Positions 1 through 5,916 are shown, counted from the stretch's first letter. The stretch: DNA of 7,899 nt from a bacterium (GCA_945861295.1 CAMAUF010000081.1:1-7899), one strand, 5' to 3'. The notes: generated by a model not told the origin, from the letters alone. Program-made: numbers and translations.

Positions 1-186
1 GGCCTTCTCGACGGCCGCGAGGTAGCCCTTGATCATCCACTTGTAGCGGTCCATCGCCTCGCCGGAGTCGATCGTGAGGACCTGGCCGTTGCCGACGACG
101 TAGATGTTCGTGAAGTCCGGATGCATCGGGTTTTCGTCGGGGACCTGGACGGCGCGGACGGACGGGCTGATATGCATGGCGGGCAT
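1..186 (-). CDS. Probable MBL-fold metallo-hydrolase, N-terminal part only
   Basis: An open frame of 62 codons begins at ATG 186 and continues off the left edge with no stop, so only the N-terminus is visible. A segment reading TNIYVVGNGQVLTIDSGE (residues 26-43) matches the opening beta strands of metallo-beta-lactamase-fold proteins, where a strand, a short turn and 'ID(S/T)G' precede the metal-binding HxHxDH motif. That motif would lie outside the window, so catalytic competence cannot be judged. Family members are mostly zinc- or iron-dependent hydrolases of thioesters, lactones or phosphodiesters. There is no signal peptide or membrane segment in what can be seen. The start is uncertain: neither ATG 186 nor ATG 177 has a clear Shine-Dalgarno site. 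The gene lies 41 bp downstream of the aspartic protease on the same strand and may be the third gene of that unit. Confidence 0.7.
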   Translation of the reverse strand, partial: MPAMHISPSVRAVQVPDENPMHPDFTNIYVVGNGQVLTIDSGEAMDRYKWMIKGYLAAVEKA

Positions 187-227
187 TAGGCAACGGCCGG
201 CCGCGAAGCGCAAGTGCGGGGCGCGCG

Positions 228-644
228 CTACAGCCGGTAGAGCGACAGGTCCGGCGATTCCGGCCGTGGGACCAGCCGTTGCGCCGGGCAATCGACGAGC
301 AAGTCGAGACTTTCGAGGACGATCTGGCCGAGTAGCGGCTCAACGCCGCGCCGCCCGACGATGCAATCGAAGTTCCCGCTACGGCCGGCAACCGTGAGCG
401 CAATCGGGCCAGCCACCAGCAGCGATTCCCGCCGGCCATCGGCGTATTGGACGCGCGTCGTCCGTACGACGGGCAGCCCGAGCGCGTCGACAATTTCCTG
501 TGGGAGCATGAGGGACGACGCGCCGGTGTCCACCACGATCTGGAGGGACAGGCGCCGGACATCGCGCTCGGCGAGCGCTCCGGCAGCCACCAGCGCGAGA
601 TCCCCGGCGCTTTCCAGTTCCACGTTGACGACGACTTCGCCCAT
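228..644 (-). CDS. Retropepsin-like (clan AA) aspartic protease, single domain
   Basis: A 138-residue protein when started at ATG 644. An upstream in-frame ATG at 698 exists, but 644 is preferred because a purine-rich AAGGAAAGG sits just before it and homology-like sequence begins there. The catalytic motif of pepsin/retropepsin-type proteases is clear: VDTGAS at residues 38-43, with D39 as the predicted catalytic aspartate, followed by a hydrophobic stretch and LP. The second hallmark, a hydrophobic-hydrophobic-Gly, appears as LLG at 104-106, followed by the LDLLVD strand common in bacterial members. One DTG per chain means it must dimerise to form a full active site, as retroviral proteases do. 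There is no signal peptide or transmembrane helix, so it is probably cytosolic. Substrate unknown. It follows the ester cyclase by 87 bp and precedes the MBL-fold gene by 41 bp. Confidence 0.83.
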   Translation of the reverse strand: MGEVVVNVELESAGDLALVAAGALAERDVRRLSLQIVVDTGASSLMLPQEIVDALGLPVVRTTRVQYADGRRESLLVAGPIALTVAGRSGNFDCIVGRRGVEPLLGQIVLESLDLLVDCPAQRLVPRPESPDLSLYRL

Positions 645-647
645 AGT

Positions 648-656
648 CCTTTCCTT
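648..656 (-). promoter_or_regulatory. Ribosome binding site deciding the protease start
   Basis: Read on the minus strand, AAGGAAAGG ends 3 nt before ATG 644, with its first AAGG block 8 nt away. This favours the shorter 138-residue protease over a start at 698, where no comparable site is seen. Confidence 0.65.
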
Positions 657-711
657 CGACGGGAGCATCCGGGCAGGGGCCGCTATCACGCTCGTCATGC
701 CGTCAGCATAC

Positions 712-725
712 GCCCTTCGAAGGGC
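712..725. repeat. Perfect 14-bp palindrome GCCCTTCGAAGGGC
   Basis: Every base pairs with its partner across the centre. On the minus strand it begins 6 nt after the ester cyclase stop codon and could fold in RNA as a 5-bp GC-rich stem with a UCGA loop. No T-tract follows, so it is not a classical intrinsic terminator. It could trim or attenuate the transcript between the ester cyclase and the protease, or act as a protein site. Function is inference only. Confidence 0.5.
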
Positions 726-731
726 CCGCCG

Positions 732-1142
732 CTACGCCGGCACGGCGCCTAGCTGCCGCATCAGACCGAGGTCGTCGTTGGAACCCCAGTGCTCGATCAC
801 CTTGCCGTCCTTGAACCGCATGATGTGGACGCCGCTGAAATGGACCTTGATGCCGGTCGCCGGGATGCCGAAGAAGTCGCCGCCGTGCGTAGCCTGCACG
901 GTCGTCCGTGCGACAACCTTGTCGCCTTCTTCGATGAGGTCGTCGATGGTCCAGTGCAGGTCCGGGAAGGCGCCCTTGAAGATCCTGATGATGCCCTGGT
1001 GACCTTCGATCCCGCGCTCCAGGCCCTCCGGGTTGGTATGGTCGTAGAAGTCGGGATGGATGAGTTCGGCCGTGATAGCGAAGTTGGCGTTGGATATCTC
1101 GTCTTCGAGCATGCGCCGGACGGTGGCTTTCTGGCTGGACAT
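732..1142 (-). CDS. SnoaL-like ester cyclase / polyketide cyclase family protein
   Basis: A 136-residue protein, the usual size for this alpha+beta-barrel family (NTF2-like fold). Diagnostic stretches are the early HPDFYDHT (residues 29-36), GHQGIIRIFKGAFPDLHW (47-64), the valine-rich strand with DKVVART (74-80), GGDFFGIPATG (87-97), and C-terminal IEHWGSNDDLGLMRQLG (116-132). These match the SnoaL-like 'ester cyclase' group. Aklanonic acid methyl ester cyclase (SnoaL) performs an aldol ring closure by acid-base chemistry, but most bacterial homologues outside antibiotic clusters have no assigned substrate, and no polyketide synthase is visible here. A TAGGAG ribosome site lies 7 nt before ATG 1142. 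It is divergent from the MarR gene over a 77-bp gap with an inverted repeat, so control by that regulator is likely. The protease gene follows on the same strand. Confidence 0.88.
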   Translation of the reverse strand: MSSQKATVRRMLEDEISNANFAITAELIHPDFYDHTNPEGLERGIEGHQGIIRIFKGAFPDLHWTIDDLIEEGDKVVARTTVQATHGGDFFGIPATGIKVHFSGVHIMRFKDGKVIEHWGSNDDLGLMRQLGAVPA

Positions 1143-1163
1143 GGGTCACTCCTAGAAGCAGAT

Positions 1164-1193
1164 TCGTCAGTTACACTGACGTTCAGGTAATCT
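1164..1193 (+). promoter_or_regulatory. Possible marR promoter (TCGTCA / TAATCT)
   Basis: TCGTCA (1164-1169, four of six matches to the sigma-70 -35) lies 18 bp from TAATCT (1188-1193, about three of six matches to the -10). Transcription would begin near 1200, leaving a leader of about 20 nt that contains the GGGAGGTGATC ribosome site. The inverted repeat at 1165-1181 would cover the -35 and spacer, a layout suited to repression. The hexamers are weak, so this is tentative. A TAAGAT on the minus strand overlaps the same bases and could serve the divergent gene. Confidence 0.33.
1165..1181. promoter_or_regulatory. Inverted repeat, probable MarR operator
   Basis: CGTCAG-TTACA-CTGACG: perfect 6-bp arms around a 5-bp spacer, between the divergent ester cyclase and MarR genes. 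A further TCAG at 1183-1186 forms a second, overlapping CTGA-N3-TCAG pair, so there may be three half-sites. MarR proteins are dimers that commonly bind imperfect palindromes of about this size in the gap between their own gene and a divergent target. The assignment rests on position and symmetry. Confidence 0.6.
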
Positions 1194-1219
1194 TACGACA
1201 TTCGTCCGGGAGGTGATCA

Positions 1220-1681
1220 ATGGTCCTGCCACATCGGCATGAGGGCGGCCGGCGGCTCATCGGCGCGCTCTTGCGGCTCCCTTCGGACGAAGTCAGGCGG
1301 CGTATCTCGGCGGACCTGGGGCAGCGTTACCCGGGCCTCACGACCGCGCACATGGCGATCTTCCAACACATCGACCATCCACCGGCGGGGACGCGGCAGA
1401 CCGACCTGGCGGAGCGCATCGCGATTTCGAAACAGTCGCTCGGGGAACTCGTGGATTCCATGGAAAGCCTCGGGCTGGTCGAACGCATGGCTGATGGCGC
1501 CGATCGGCGCGCGAAGCTGGTGCGGCTCACCGCGCTGGGCTGGTCGGCCCACCAGCGGGCCCTCGAGATCGGAGCCGAAATCGAGGCGGAATGGGCCGGC
1601 TTGATCGGACACCGCGAGTTCACCACGCTCGTCGGGCTGCTGCAGGCGCTCGAAGCGGCGCTCACGGTCGACACGCATTAG
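1220..1681 (+). CDS. MarR-family winged helix-turn-helix regulator
   Basis: A 153-residue protein with the layout of MarR dimers: N-terminal helix (10-35), the DNA-binding winged helix from about 43 to 107, and a C-terminal dimer helix (108-150). The recognition region contains TDLAERIAISKQSLGELVDSME (61-82), followed by LGLVERMADGADRRAKLVRLT (84-104). The DRR at 95-97, a basic tip of the wing, is the family signature. Start at ATG 1220 is well supported by GGGAGGTGATC, close to a perfect anti-16S match, with 6-nt spacing. MarR proteins are usually repressors released by small aromatic or other acidic ligands. This one faces the ester cyclase and is followed 30 bp later by an amidohydrolase, so both sides may be its targets, including itself. 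No cysteine is present, so thiol-based redox sensing is ruled out. Confidence 0.92.
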   Translation: MVLPHRHEGGRRLIGALLRLPSDEVRRRISADLGQRYPGLTTAHMAIFQHIDHPPAGTRQTDLAERIAISKQSLGELVDSMESLGLVERMADGADRRAKLVRLTALGWSAHQRALEIGAEIEAEWAGLIGHREFTTLVGLLQALEAALTVDTH

Positions 1682-1711
1682 GATCGCCGCACCCGCGAAG
1701 AGGTTGTCGCC

Positions 1712-2656
1712 ATGCCCACATCGCCCGGCCGCATCGATGTCCATCATCACTTCATCCCCGAGGGGTACCACGCCATCCTCGCCCAACGAGCACCGGAGGT
1801 CCTGCGGGGCATGACCTTCCCAAGCTGGGACGCCGAGGCGGCGGTCGCGGCGATGGACGCGATCGGAGTGCGGGCCGCCATCCTTTCGGTCCCAGTTTGG
1901 GGCTTGGTCATCGCCGAGCGGGAGTTCGCCATCGAAAACGCGCGCTGGTGCAACGAGCGCGCGGCCGAGGTCGTGCGCGCCCGCCCCGGCCGCTTCGGCG
2001 CCTTCGCCGCTCTGCCCGTCCTCCATATCGACGCCGCGATCGACGAGCTCCGTTATGCGTCCGACGAGTTGGGCATGGACGGCGTTGTGCTGCCCGCGAG
2101 CGCGGATACGCACTACCTCGGGGCGCCGCATTTCGAGCCGCTGTTCGCCGAACTGGACCGCCGCGGGACCGTCGTCCACGTCCATCCGGGCACGCCTGCC
2201 GACTGCGGTCATCTCACGCCTCTGGTGCCCGACCCGATCGTCGAGTTCATCTTCGACACCACCCGCGCCATCGCGAACCTGATCGCGACGGGCACGCTGG
2301 AGCGGTACCCGAACATCCGGTTCATCTTCTCCCATGCGGGTGGGGCGGCCCCGTTCCTCCTCGGCCGGCTCGAACTGATGCGCGCCAACCCTGCCGTCGC
2401 TCCAAACGCCCCGCGGCCCGTCCACGAGTACCTGCGCCGCCTGTTCTACGACACCGCGCTCGCGGCCAACCCCATCGCGCTCGACACACTCTTTCGGGTG
2501 GTGGGCGAAGGCCAGGTGCTCTTCGGAACCGACTGGCCGTTCGCGCCCTCGGCTGTCGCCAAGGCAACGGCCGAGACCATCGATGGCTTGCAGGCGGCGA
2601 CGAGCGCGATGATCAACCGCGACACGGCCACGCGCCTCTTTCCGCGGCTCGCGTGA
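1712..2656 (+). CDS. Amidohydrolase family protein, ACMSD / 6-methylsalicylate decarboxylase-like
   Basis: A 314-residue TIM-barrel metalloenzyme of the amidohydrolase-2 group. Metal and catalytic residues are in order: H11 and H13 within IDVHHHF, H158 in VHVHPG, H208 in FIFSHAGG, and D274 in LFGTDWPF. The FDTTRAIANLIATGTLERYP segment (181-200) and SHAGGAAPFLLGRLE (207-221) resemble the branch that holds aminocarboxymuconate semialdehyde, gamma-resorcylate and 6-methylsalicylate decarboxylases. Non-hydrolytic removal of CO2 from a carboxylated ring or semialdehyde is therefore the most likely chemistry, but the family also contains true hydrolases. All metal ligands are present, so it should be active; no signal peptide, so cytosolic. 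An AAGAGG ribosome site lies 8 nt before ATG. It sits 30 bp after marR, probably on the same transcript, hinting that its substrate or product is the regulator's ligand. Confidence 0.9.
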   Translation: MPTSPGRIDVHHHFIPEGYHAILAQRAPEVLRGMTFPSWDAEAAVAAMDAIGVRAAILSVPVWGLVIAEREFAIENARWCNERAAEVVRARPGRFGAFAALPVLHIDAAIDELRYASDELGMDGVVLPASADTHYLGAPHFEPLFAELDRRGTVVHVHPGTPADCGHLTPLVPDPIVEFIFDTTRAIANLIATGTLERYPNIRFIFSHAGGAAPFLLGRLELMRANPAVAPNAPRPVHEYLRRLFYDTALAANPIALDTLFRVVGEGQVLFGTDWPFAPSAVAKATAETIDGLQAATSAMINRDTATRLFPRLA

Positions 2657-2779
2657 GGCTAGCTGGCCGGCCCTCTACCATCGTCCTCACGCATGGCTCG
2701 GCCGTCAGCTATAGCAAGACAGACCCCCTCGAAACAATGGTCCTAGGACAATCCATTCGCCATGACTACTACCTCGTCC

Positions 2780-2795
2780 GCTATCGATCGGTAGC
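2780..2795. repeat. Near-palindrome at the dehydrogenase promoter
   Basis: GCTATCGATCGGTAGC is symmetric except for one pair (T against G). Its right arm overlaps the TAGCAT box that I propose as the -10 of the acyl-CoA dehydrogenase gene, so it could be an operator. The same 147-bp gap (2657-2803) also holds a perfect 10-bp palindrome, GTCCTAGGAC, at 2740-2749, and contains no gene I can support. Functional role is inference. Confidence 0.4.
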
Positions 2796-2797
2796 AT
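2792..2797 (+). promoter_or_regulatory. Leaderless -10 box TAGCAT for the acyl-CoA dehydrogenase
   Basis: TAGCAT ends exactly 6 nt before ATG 2804, where a -10 element would place the transcript start at or next to the start codon. A GAGG at 2798-2801 is only 2 nt from the ATG, too close to act as a normal Shine-Dalgarno site. No good -35 is visible at 16-18 bp. Confidence 0.42.
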
Positions 2798-2803
2798 GAG
2801 GCT

Positions 2804-3982
2804 ATGGAATTTCGACTCCCTCCCGAGACCAGCGCCTGGCGCGACGACCTTCGCGCGTTCCTCCGCGAGGAGCTCCCCGAAGGCCTTCATGGCTCCGACG
2901 ACTTCTTCGATGACTCGGCCCAGGTGCCGTTCGCGCGTGAGTTCATGCGCCGGGTGGGCGACCGCAACTGGCTCGCGCCCGCCTGGGAGAAACGCTACGG
3001 CGGCATGGGCAAAGGCCCAATCGAGCAGTTCGTCCTCAACGAAGAGTTGGCCTACTATCGCGCCCCCCACGGCGGGCGCTTGTTCACGATCGGCATCACT
3101 GGGCCGACCATCAACCATCACGGCACTCAGGAGCAGAAGGATCGCTTCCTCACCCGCATGGCGTCGGGCCAGGATTGGTGGTGCCAAGGCTTCAGCGAGC
3201 CCGGCGCCGGGAGCGACCTCGCCAGCCTGCAAACGAGCGCCGTCCGCGATGGCGACGACTTCGTTCTCAACGGCCAAAAGATCTGGAGTTCAAACGCCCA
3301 CCACGCCGATTGGATGATGGTCCTCGCTAGGACCGATCCCGACGTCCCGAAGCACAAGGGCATCACAGCCCTTCTGGTCGACATGAAGTCGCCCGGGATC
3401 AGCCTCCAGCCCATAGACAACATCGCGGGACGTCACGACTTCAACCAGACGTTCTTCGACGATGTCCGCGTGCCGGCGGAGAACATGTTGGGCGAACTGA
3501 ACGGCGGCTGGTACGTCGCCGCCACGACGCTCGACTTCGAACGCAGCAACATCGCGGCGATCAGCGGCGCGCGCAGGACCATCCACGACCTCGTCTGCTG
3601 GGCGAAGGCCTGCCGCGCTGGCCACCGCCCCTGGGACGACCCGAAGGTGCGCCACATCTTGAGCGACCTCATCGTGGATGCCGAAGTAGGCCGCCTCCTG
3701 AGCTACCGGACCGTCTGGCTGCAGGCCCAAGGCCAAGTCCCGAACGCGGAGGCGAGCATCGGCAAAGTCTTCATGGCCGACCTCGGGATGAAGGTGAGCA
3801 ACGCCGGGATCAACCTTCTCGGCCTCCACGGGCAGTTGGCCCCAGACTCGGCCGGGGCACAGCTTTCCGGTCGCGTGCTGACGTCATACCTGCTCGCGAT
3901 GTCGGGTCCCATCGGCGGCGGGACGAAGGAAATCCAGAAAGGCATCATCGCCACACGGGGCTTGGGCCTGCCCCGAGGATAG
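2804..3982 (+). CDS. Acyl-CoA dehydrogenase (FadE type)
   Basis: A 392-residue flavoenzyme of normal length. It should oxidise an acyl-CoA to the 2,3-enoyl-CoA with FAD, passing electrons to electron-transfer flavoprotein. Domains in order: N-terminal helices (1-125), central beta domain with FSEPGAGSD (130-138) for FAD/substrate contact and LNGQKIWSSNAHHADW (155-170), and C-terminal helical bundle (235-392) ending GGTKEIQKGIIATRGLGLPRG. The catalytic base of medium-chain enzymes, the Glu in the C-terminal YEGT motif, is replaced by Gly (G372). Instead E246 in LDFER occupies the helix-G position used by isovaleryl-CoA and long-chain dehydrogenases and by mycobacterial sterol side-chain enzymes, favouring branched or bulky substrates. 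An in-frame TAG at 2792 excludes an upstream start. The acyl-CoA synthetase gene follows after 59 bp. Confidence 0.93.
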   Translation: MEFRLPPETSAWRDDLRAFLREELPEGLHGSDDFFDDSAQVPFAREFMRRVGDRNWLAPAWEKRYGGMGKGPIEQFVLNEELAYYRAPHGGRLFTIGITGPTINHHGTQEQKDRFLTRMASGQDWWCQGFSEPGAGSDLASLQTSAVRDGDDFVLNGQKIWSSNAHHADWMMVLARTDPDVPKHKGITALLVDMKSPGISLQPIDNIAGRHDFNQTFFDDVRVPAENMLGELNGGWYVAATTLDFERSNIAAISGARRTIHDLVCWAKACRAGHRPWDDPKVRHILSDLIVDAEVGRLLSYRTVWLQAQGQVPNAEASIGKVFMADLGMKVSNAGINLLGLHGQLAPDSAGAQLSGRVLTSYLLAMSGPIGGGTKEIQKGIIATRGLGLPRG

Positions 3983-4006
3983 GCGCCGATCTGCTGCTCC
4001 GGCGCC
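3982..4006 (+). other. Hairpin after the dehydrogenase gene
   Basis: GGCGCCG (3982-3988) and CGGCGCC (4000-4006) form a perfect 7-bp all-GC stem around an 11-nt loop, starting on the last base of the dehydrogenase stop codon. No T-run follows, so classical intrinsic termination is doubtful. It may stabilise the mRNA end or partly separate the dehydrogenase from the next transcript. Confidence 0.4.
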
Positions 4007-4029
4007 CGGACGAGCGACTCACGGTCGGG

Positions 4030-4035
4030 TACACT
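4030..4035 (+). promoter_or_regulatory. Leaderless -10 box TACACT for the acyl-CoA synthetase gene
   Basis: TACACT (four of six matches to TATAAT) ends 6 nt before ATG 4042. No Shine-Dalgarno sequence lies in the intervening ACCGCG or just upstream. The box sits inside a small GGTA-CAC-TACC symmetry (4028-4038). A clear -35 is not visible. Confidence 0.48.
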
Positions 4036-4041
4036 ACCGCG

Positions 4042-5451
4042 ATGCCTCCTCCCGCCTCGCTCGACACGCTGTTCCGTCCTCGCGCCGTCGCCGTCGCGGG
4101 CGCCTCCACGAACGTCGATAGCGCTGGCCAGGACTATGTGCGTTCACTCCAGGCGCTCGGGTTTACCGGCGCCATCTACCCGCTGAACCCACGCGCCACC
4201 GAAATCGCCGGACTCCCGGCCTATCCAAGCGTGGAAGCCGTCCCCGGCCCGGTCGACCTCGTGATTTCGTGCTTGCCGGCCGGCGCCATCCTCGAACTGC
4301 TCAACCAGTGCGGCCGCAAGGGCGTCCCTTTCTTGCACCTCTTCACCGGCCGCTTCAGCGAAACCGGAGACGCCGAGGCGGCGGAGCTCGAGCAGCGGAT
4401 CGAGGCCCGGGCGAAGGCGATGGGCGTCCGCATCCTTGGGCCAAACGGCATGGGCTTGTACCATCCGGCCGCGGGCCTCGGCTTCCGGCCGGACCTCCCA
4501 GCCGAAGGCGGTGGCGTGGCCTTCCTCAGCCAGAGCGGCAACAACGCCGTCGAGGTCATCCTTCGTGGGCACGCACGCGGACTCCGTTTCGGCAAAGTCG
4601 TGAACTACGGCAACGGGATGGACGTGACCCCCGGCGAACTGCTCCGCTACCTGGCGGACGACCCGGAGACGACCGTGATCGGGGCGTATGTAGAAGGCGT
4701 CCCCGACGGACGCGGCTTCTTCCAAGGGCTCCGCGCGGCCGCCGCCAAGAAGCGCGTCATCATCCATAAAGCCGGGCGGACGCGGGCCGGGGCCGAATCG
4801 GCGGCTTCGCACACGGCCGCCCTCGCCGGTTCCAGCGACCTTTGGTCGGCCATGCTCGCCCAGGCCGGCGCTATCGAAGCCCGAAGCCAGGAGCAGCTGC
4901 TCGACCTCATGGTCGGCGCCTCGCTGCTTCCCGCTGTCACAGGACGGCGCGTGGCCGTCGCGGGAGGAGGCGGTGGACGCAGCGTCCAATCCGCCGATGC
5001 CTGCGAAGAGAGCAGCCTCACCGTGCTGCCGCTTCCCGGCGAAGTGCGCGAGAAGGTCCGCGCCAAGGCGCCCGCGCTCGCCGACTGGGTCCGCAATCCG
5101 GTTGACCAGTCAATCCTGGCCGGGTCGGGCCTTTCATCGAACGGGATCCTCGAAATGATGCTCGCCGCGGATGTCTACGACCTGGCGATCGCGAATGTCG
5201 GCGAGGATTGGTTCTTCGGCCGTCCCGACGCCGAAGATCGTATGAAGCACGCCTGCAACCGGCTGGCCGCGTTGGCGCAATCCTGCGGCAAGCCGGTCGC
5301 GGTCGTGCTCGGGCCGACCGAGACGATGTCGCCGCGCTATCGTGCCCTGGTGGATAGCGTCCGCGACGACCTGACGACGCGGGGCATCGCCGTCTTTTAC
5401 TCCGTCGAACGTGCGGCCTGGGCGCTGGGACGCCTCGCGCCGTACCCATAA
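4042..5451 (+). CDS. ADP-forming acyl-CoA synthetase, CoA-binding alpha-type subunit
   Basis: A 469-residue protein, the length of separate alpha subunits of NDP-forming acyl-CoA synthetases, which interconvert acyl-CoA + ADP + Pi and acid + ATP + CoA. An N-terminal Rossmann CoA-binding domain starts with LFRPRAVAVAGAS (10-22) and includes IYPLNPRATEIAGLPAYPSV (45-64) and RILGPNGMGLYHP (130-142). Two succinyl-CoA-ligase-like flavodoxin domains follow, with GGGVAFLSQSGNNA (156-169), YVEGVPDGRGF (216-226) and ESAASHTAALAGS (252-264). H257 in that last motif is the histidine phosphorylated during catalysis in this family. The glycine-rich GGGGGR (308-313) opens the third domain. The ATP-grasp (beta) domain is absent here and no neighbouring gene supplies it, so a partner elsewhere would be needed; otherwise it may serve only CoA binding. 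The VOC gene follows 20 bp later, probably in the same operon. Confidence 0.86.
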   Translation: MPPPASLDTLFRPRAVAVAGASTNVDSAGQDYVRSLQALGFTGAIYPLNPRATEIAGLPAYPSVEAVPGPVDLVISCLPAGAILELLNQCGRKGVPFLHLFTGRFSETGDAEAAELEQRIEARAKAMGVRILGPNGMGLYHPAAGLGFRPDLPAEGGGVAFLSQSGNNAVEVILRGHARGLRFGKVVNYGNGMDVTPGELLRYLADDPETTVIGAYVEGVPDGRGFFQGLRAAAAKKRVIIHKAGRTRAGAESAASHTAALAGSSDLWSAMLAQAGAIEARSQEQLLDLMVGASLLPAVTGRRVAVAGGGGGRSVQSADACEESSLTVLPLPGEVREKVRAKAPALADWVRNPVDQSILAGSGLSSNGILEMMLAADVYDLAIANVGEDWFFGRPDAEDRMKHACNRLAALAQSCGKPVAVVLGPTETMSPRYRALVDSVRDDLTTRGIAVFYSVERAAWALGRLAPYP

Positions 5452-5471
5452 CCACCCAGAAGGAGCAGACC

Positions 5472-5873
5472 ATGGCCGTCCAACTTGGCAAGGATTCGAT
5501 CGATATCGGCATCGTCGTCAGCGACGCCGCGAAGGCGCTGGCCTTCTACCGCGACACGCTCGGCTTCGAACATGTCGCCACCACGCCGATGGGCGGCATG
5601 ACGATGGAACGGCTGATGTGCGGCACGACGCTCGTCAAGCTTGTCGTTCCGAACAAGATGCCCGAAGTCGCGGCCCCTCCGGGCGGGATCATGGGCGCGC
5701 GCGGCATCCGCTACTGGACGATCACGGTGACCAACCTCGACGAGGTGCTTGCGAGTTGCGCCGCCGGCGGGTACACCGTCGCCGTCCCCCGCCGCACAGC
5801 CCGTCCCGGCCTGGACATCGGCATCGTCGAAGACCCAGATGGCAACTGGGTCGAATTCATCATGAACACTTAA
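5472..5873 (+). CDS. VOC / glyoxalase-fold protein
   Basis: A 133-residue protein made of two beta-alpha-beta-beta-beta modules of the vicinal oxygen chelate superfamily. Module one has IDIGIVVSDAAKALAFYRDTLGFE (10-33) and ends near KLVVP (56-60); module two runs from RYWTITVTNLDEVLASCAAGGY (80-101) to EDPDGNWVEFIMN (120-132). Family members include glyoxalase I, methylmalonyl-CoA epimerase, extradiol dioxygenases and antibiotic-binding proteins. The C-terminal metal ligand Glu (E128) is kept, but the usual His at the first strand is Asp (D11) and the His opening module two appears to be Tyr (Y81), so a standard glyoxalase metal site is unlikely. AGAAGGAG ends 6 nt before ATG. The 20-bp gap to the acyl-CoA synthetase gene suggests co-transcription; an epimerase-like role on a CoA thioester is attractive but unproven. 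Confidence 0.88.
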   Translation: MAVQLGKDSIDIGIVVSDAAKALAFYRDTLGFEHVATTPMGGMTMERLMCGTTLVKLVVPNKMPEVAAPPGGIMGARGIRYWTITVTNLDEVLASCAAGGYTVAVPRRTARPGLDIGIVEDPDGNWVEFIMNT

Positions 5874-5916
5874 GCCGCGGGCGGTCGCTGGCTCATCTCG
5901 CGGGCGCCACTGCGCG

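Noticed and set aside
645..698. An 18-residue N-terminal extension of the aspartic protease (start at 698)
   Set aside because: ATG 644 has the better ribosome site, and the added residues are neither a convincing signal peptide nor part of the protease fold.
732..1142. Polyketide biosynthesis cluster suggested by the SnoaL-like gene
   Set aside because: No synthase, acyl carrier protein or tailoring gene is present; SnoaL-like ester cyclases are common outside such clusters.
1217..2425. A 402-codon open frame on the minus strand across marR and the amidohydrolase
   Set aside because: It is antisense to two genes with clear family motifs. Its product is rich in Arg, Asp, Glu and Gly with no recognisable domain, as expected for a shadow frame in GC-rich DNA.
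1591..2799. A 402-codon plus-strand frame overlapping the amidohydrolase
   Set aside because: The translation is arginine/proline-rich and without domains; the other frame encodes the complete metal-ligand set of an amidohydrolase.
3982..4006. Intrinsic terminator after the dehydrogenase gene
   Set aside because: The GC stem is real but no T-tract follows, so it is listed only as a hairpin.
4144..4989. A 281-codon minus-strand frame inside the acyl-CoA synthetase gene
   Set aside because: No family motif or ribosome site; a mirror of the coding strand's third-position GC bias.
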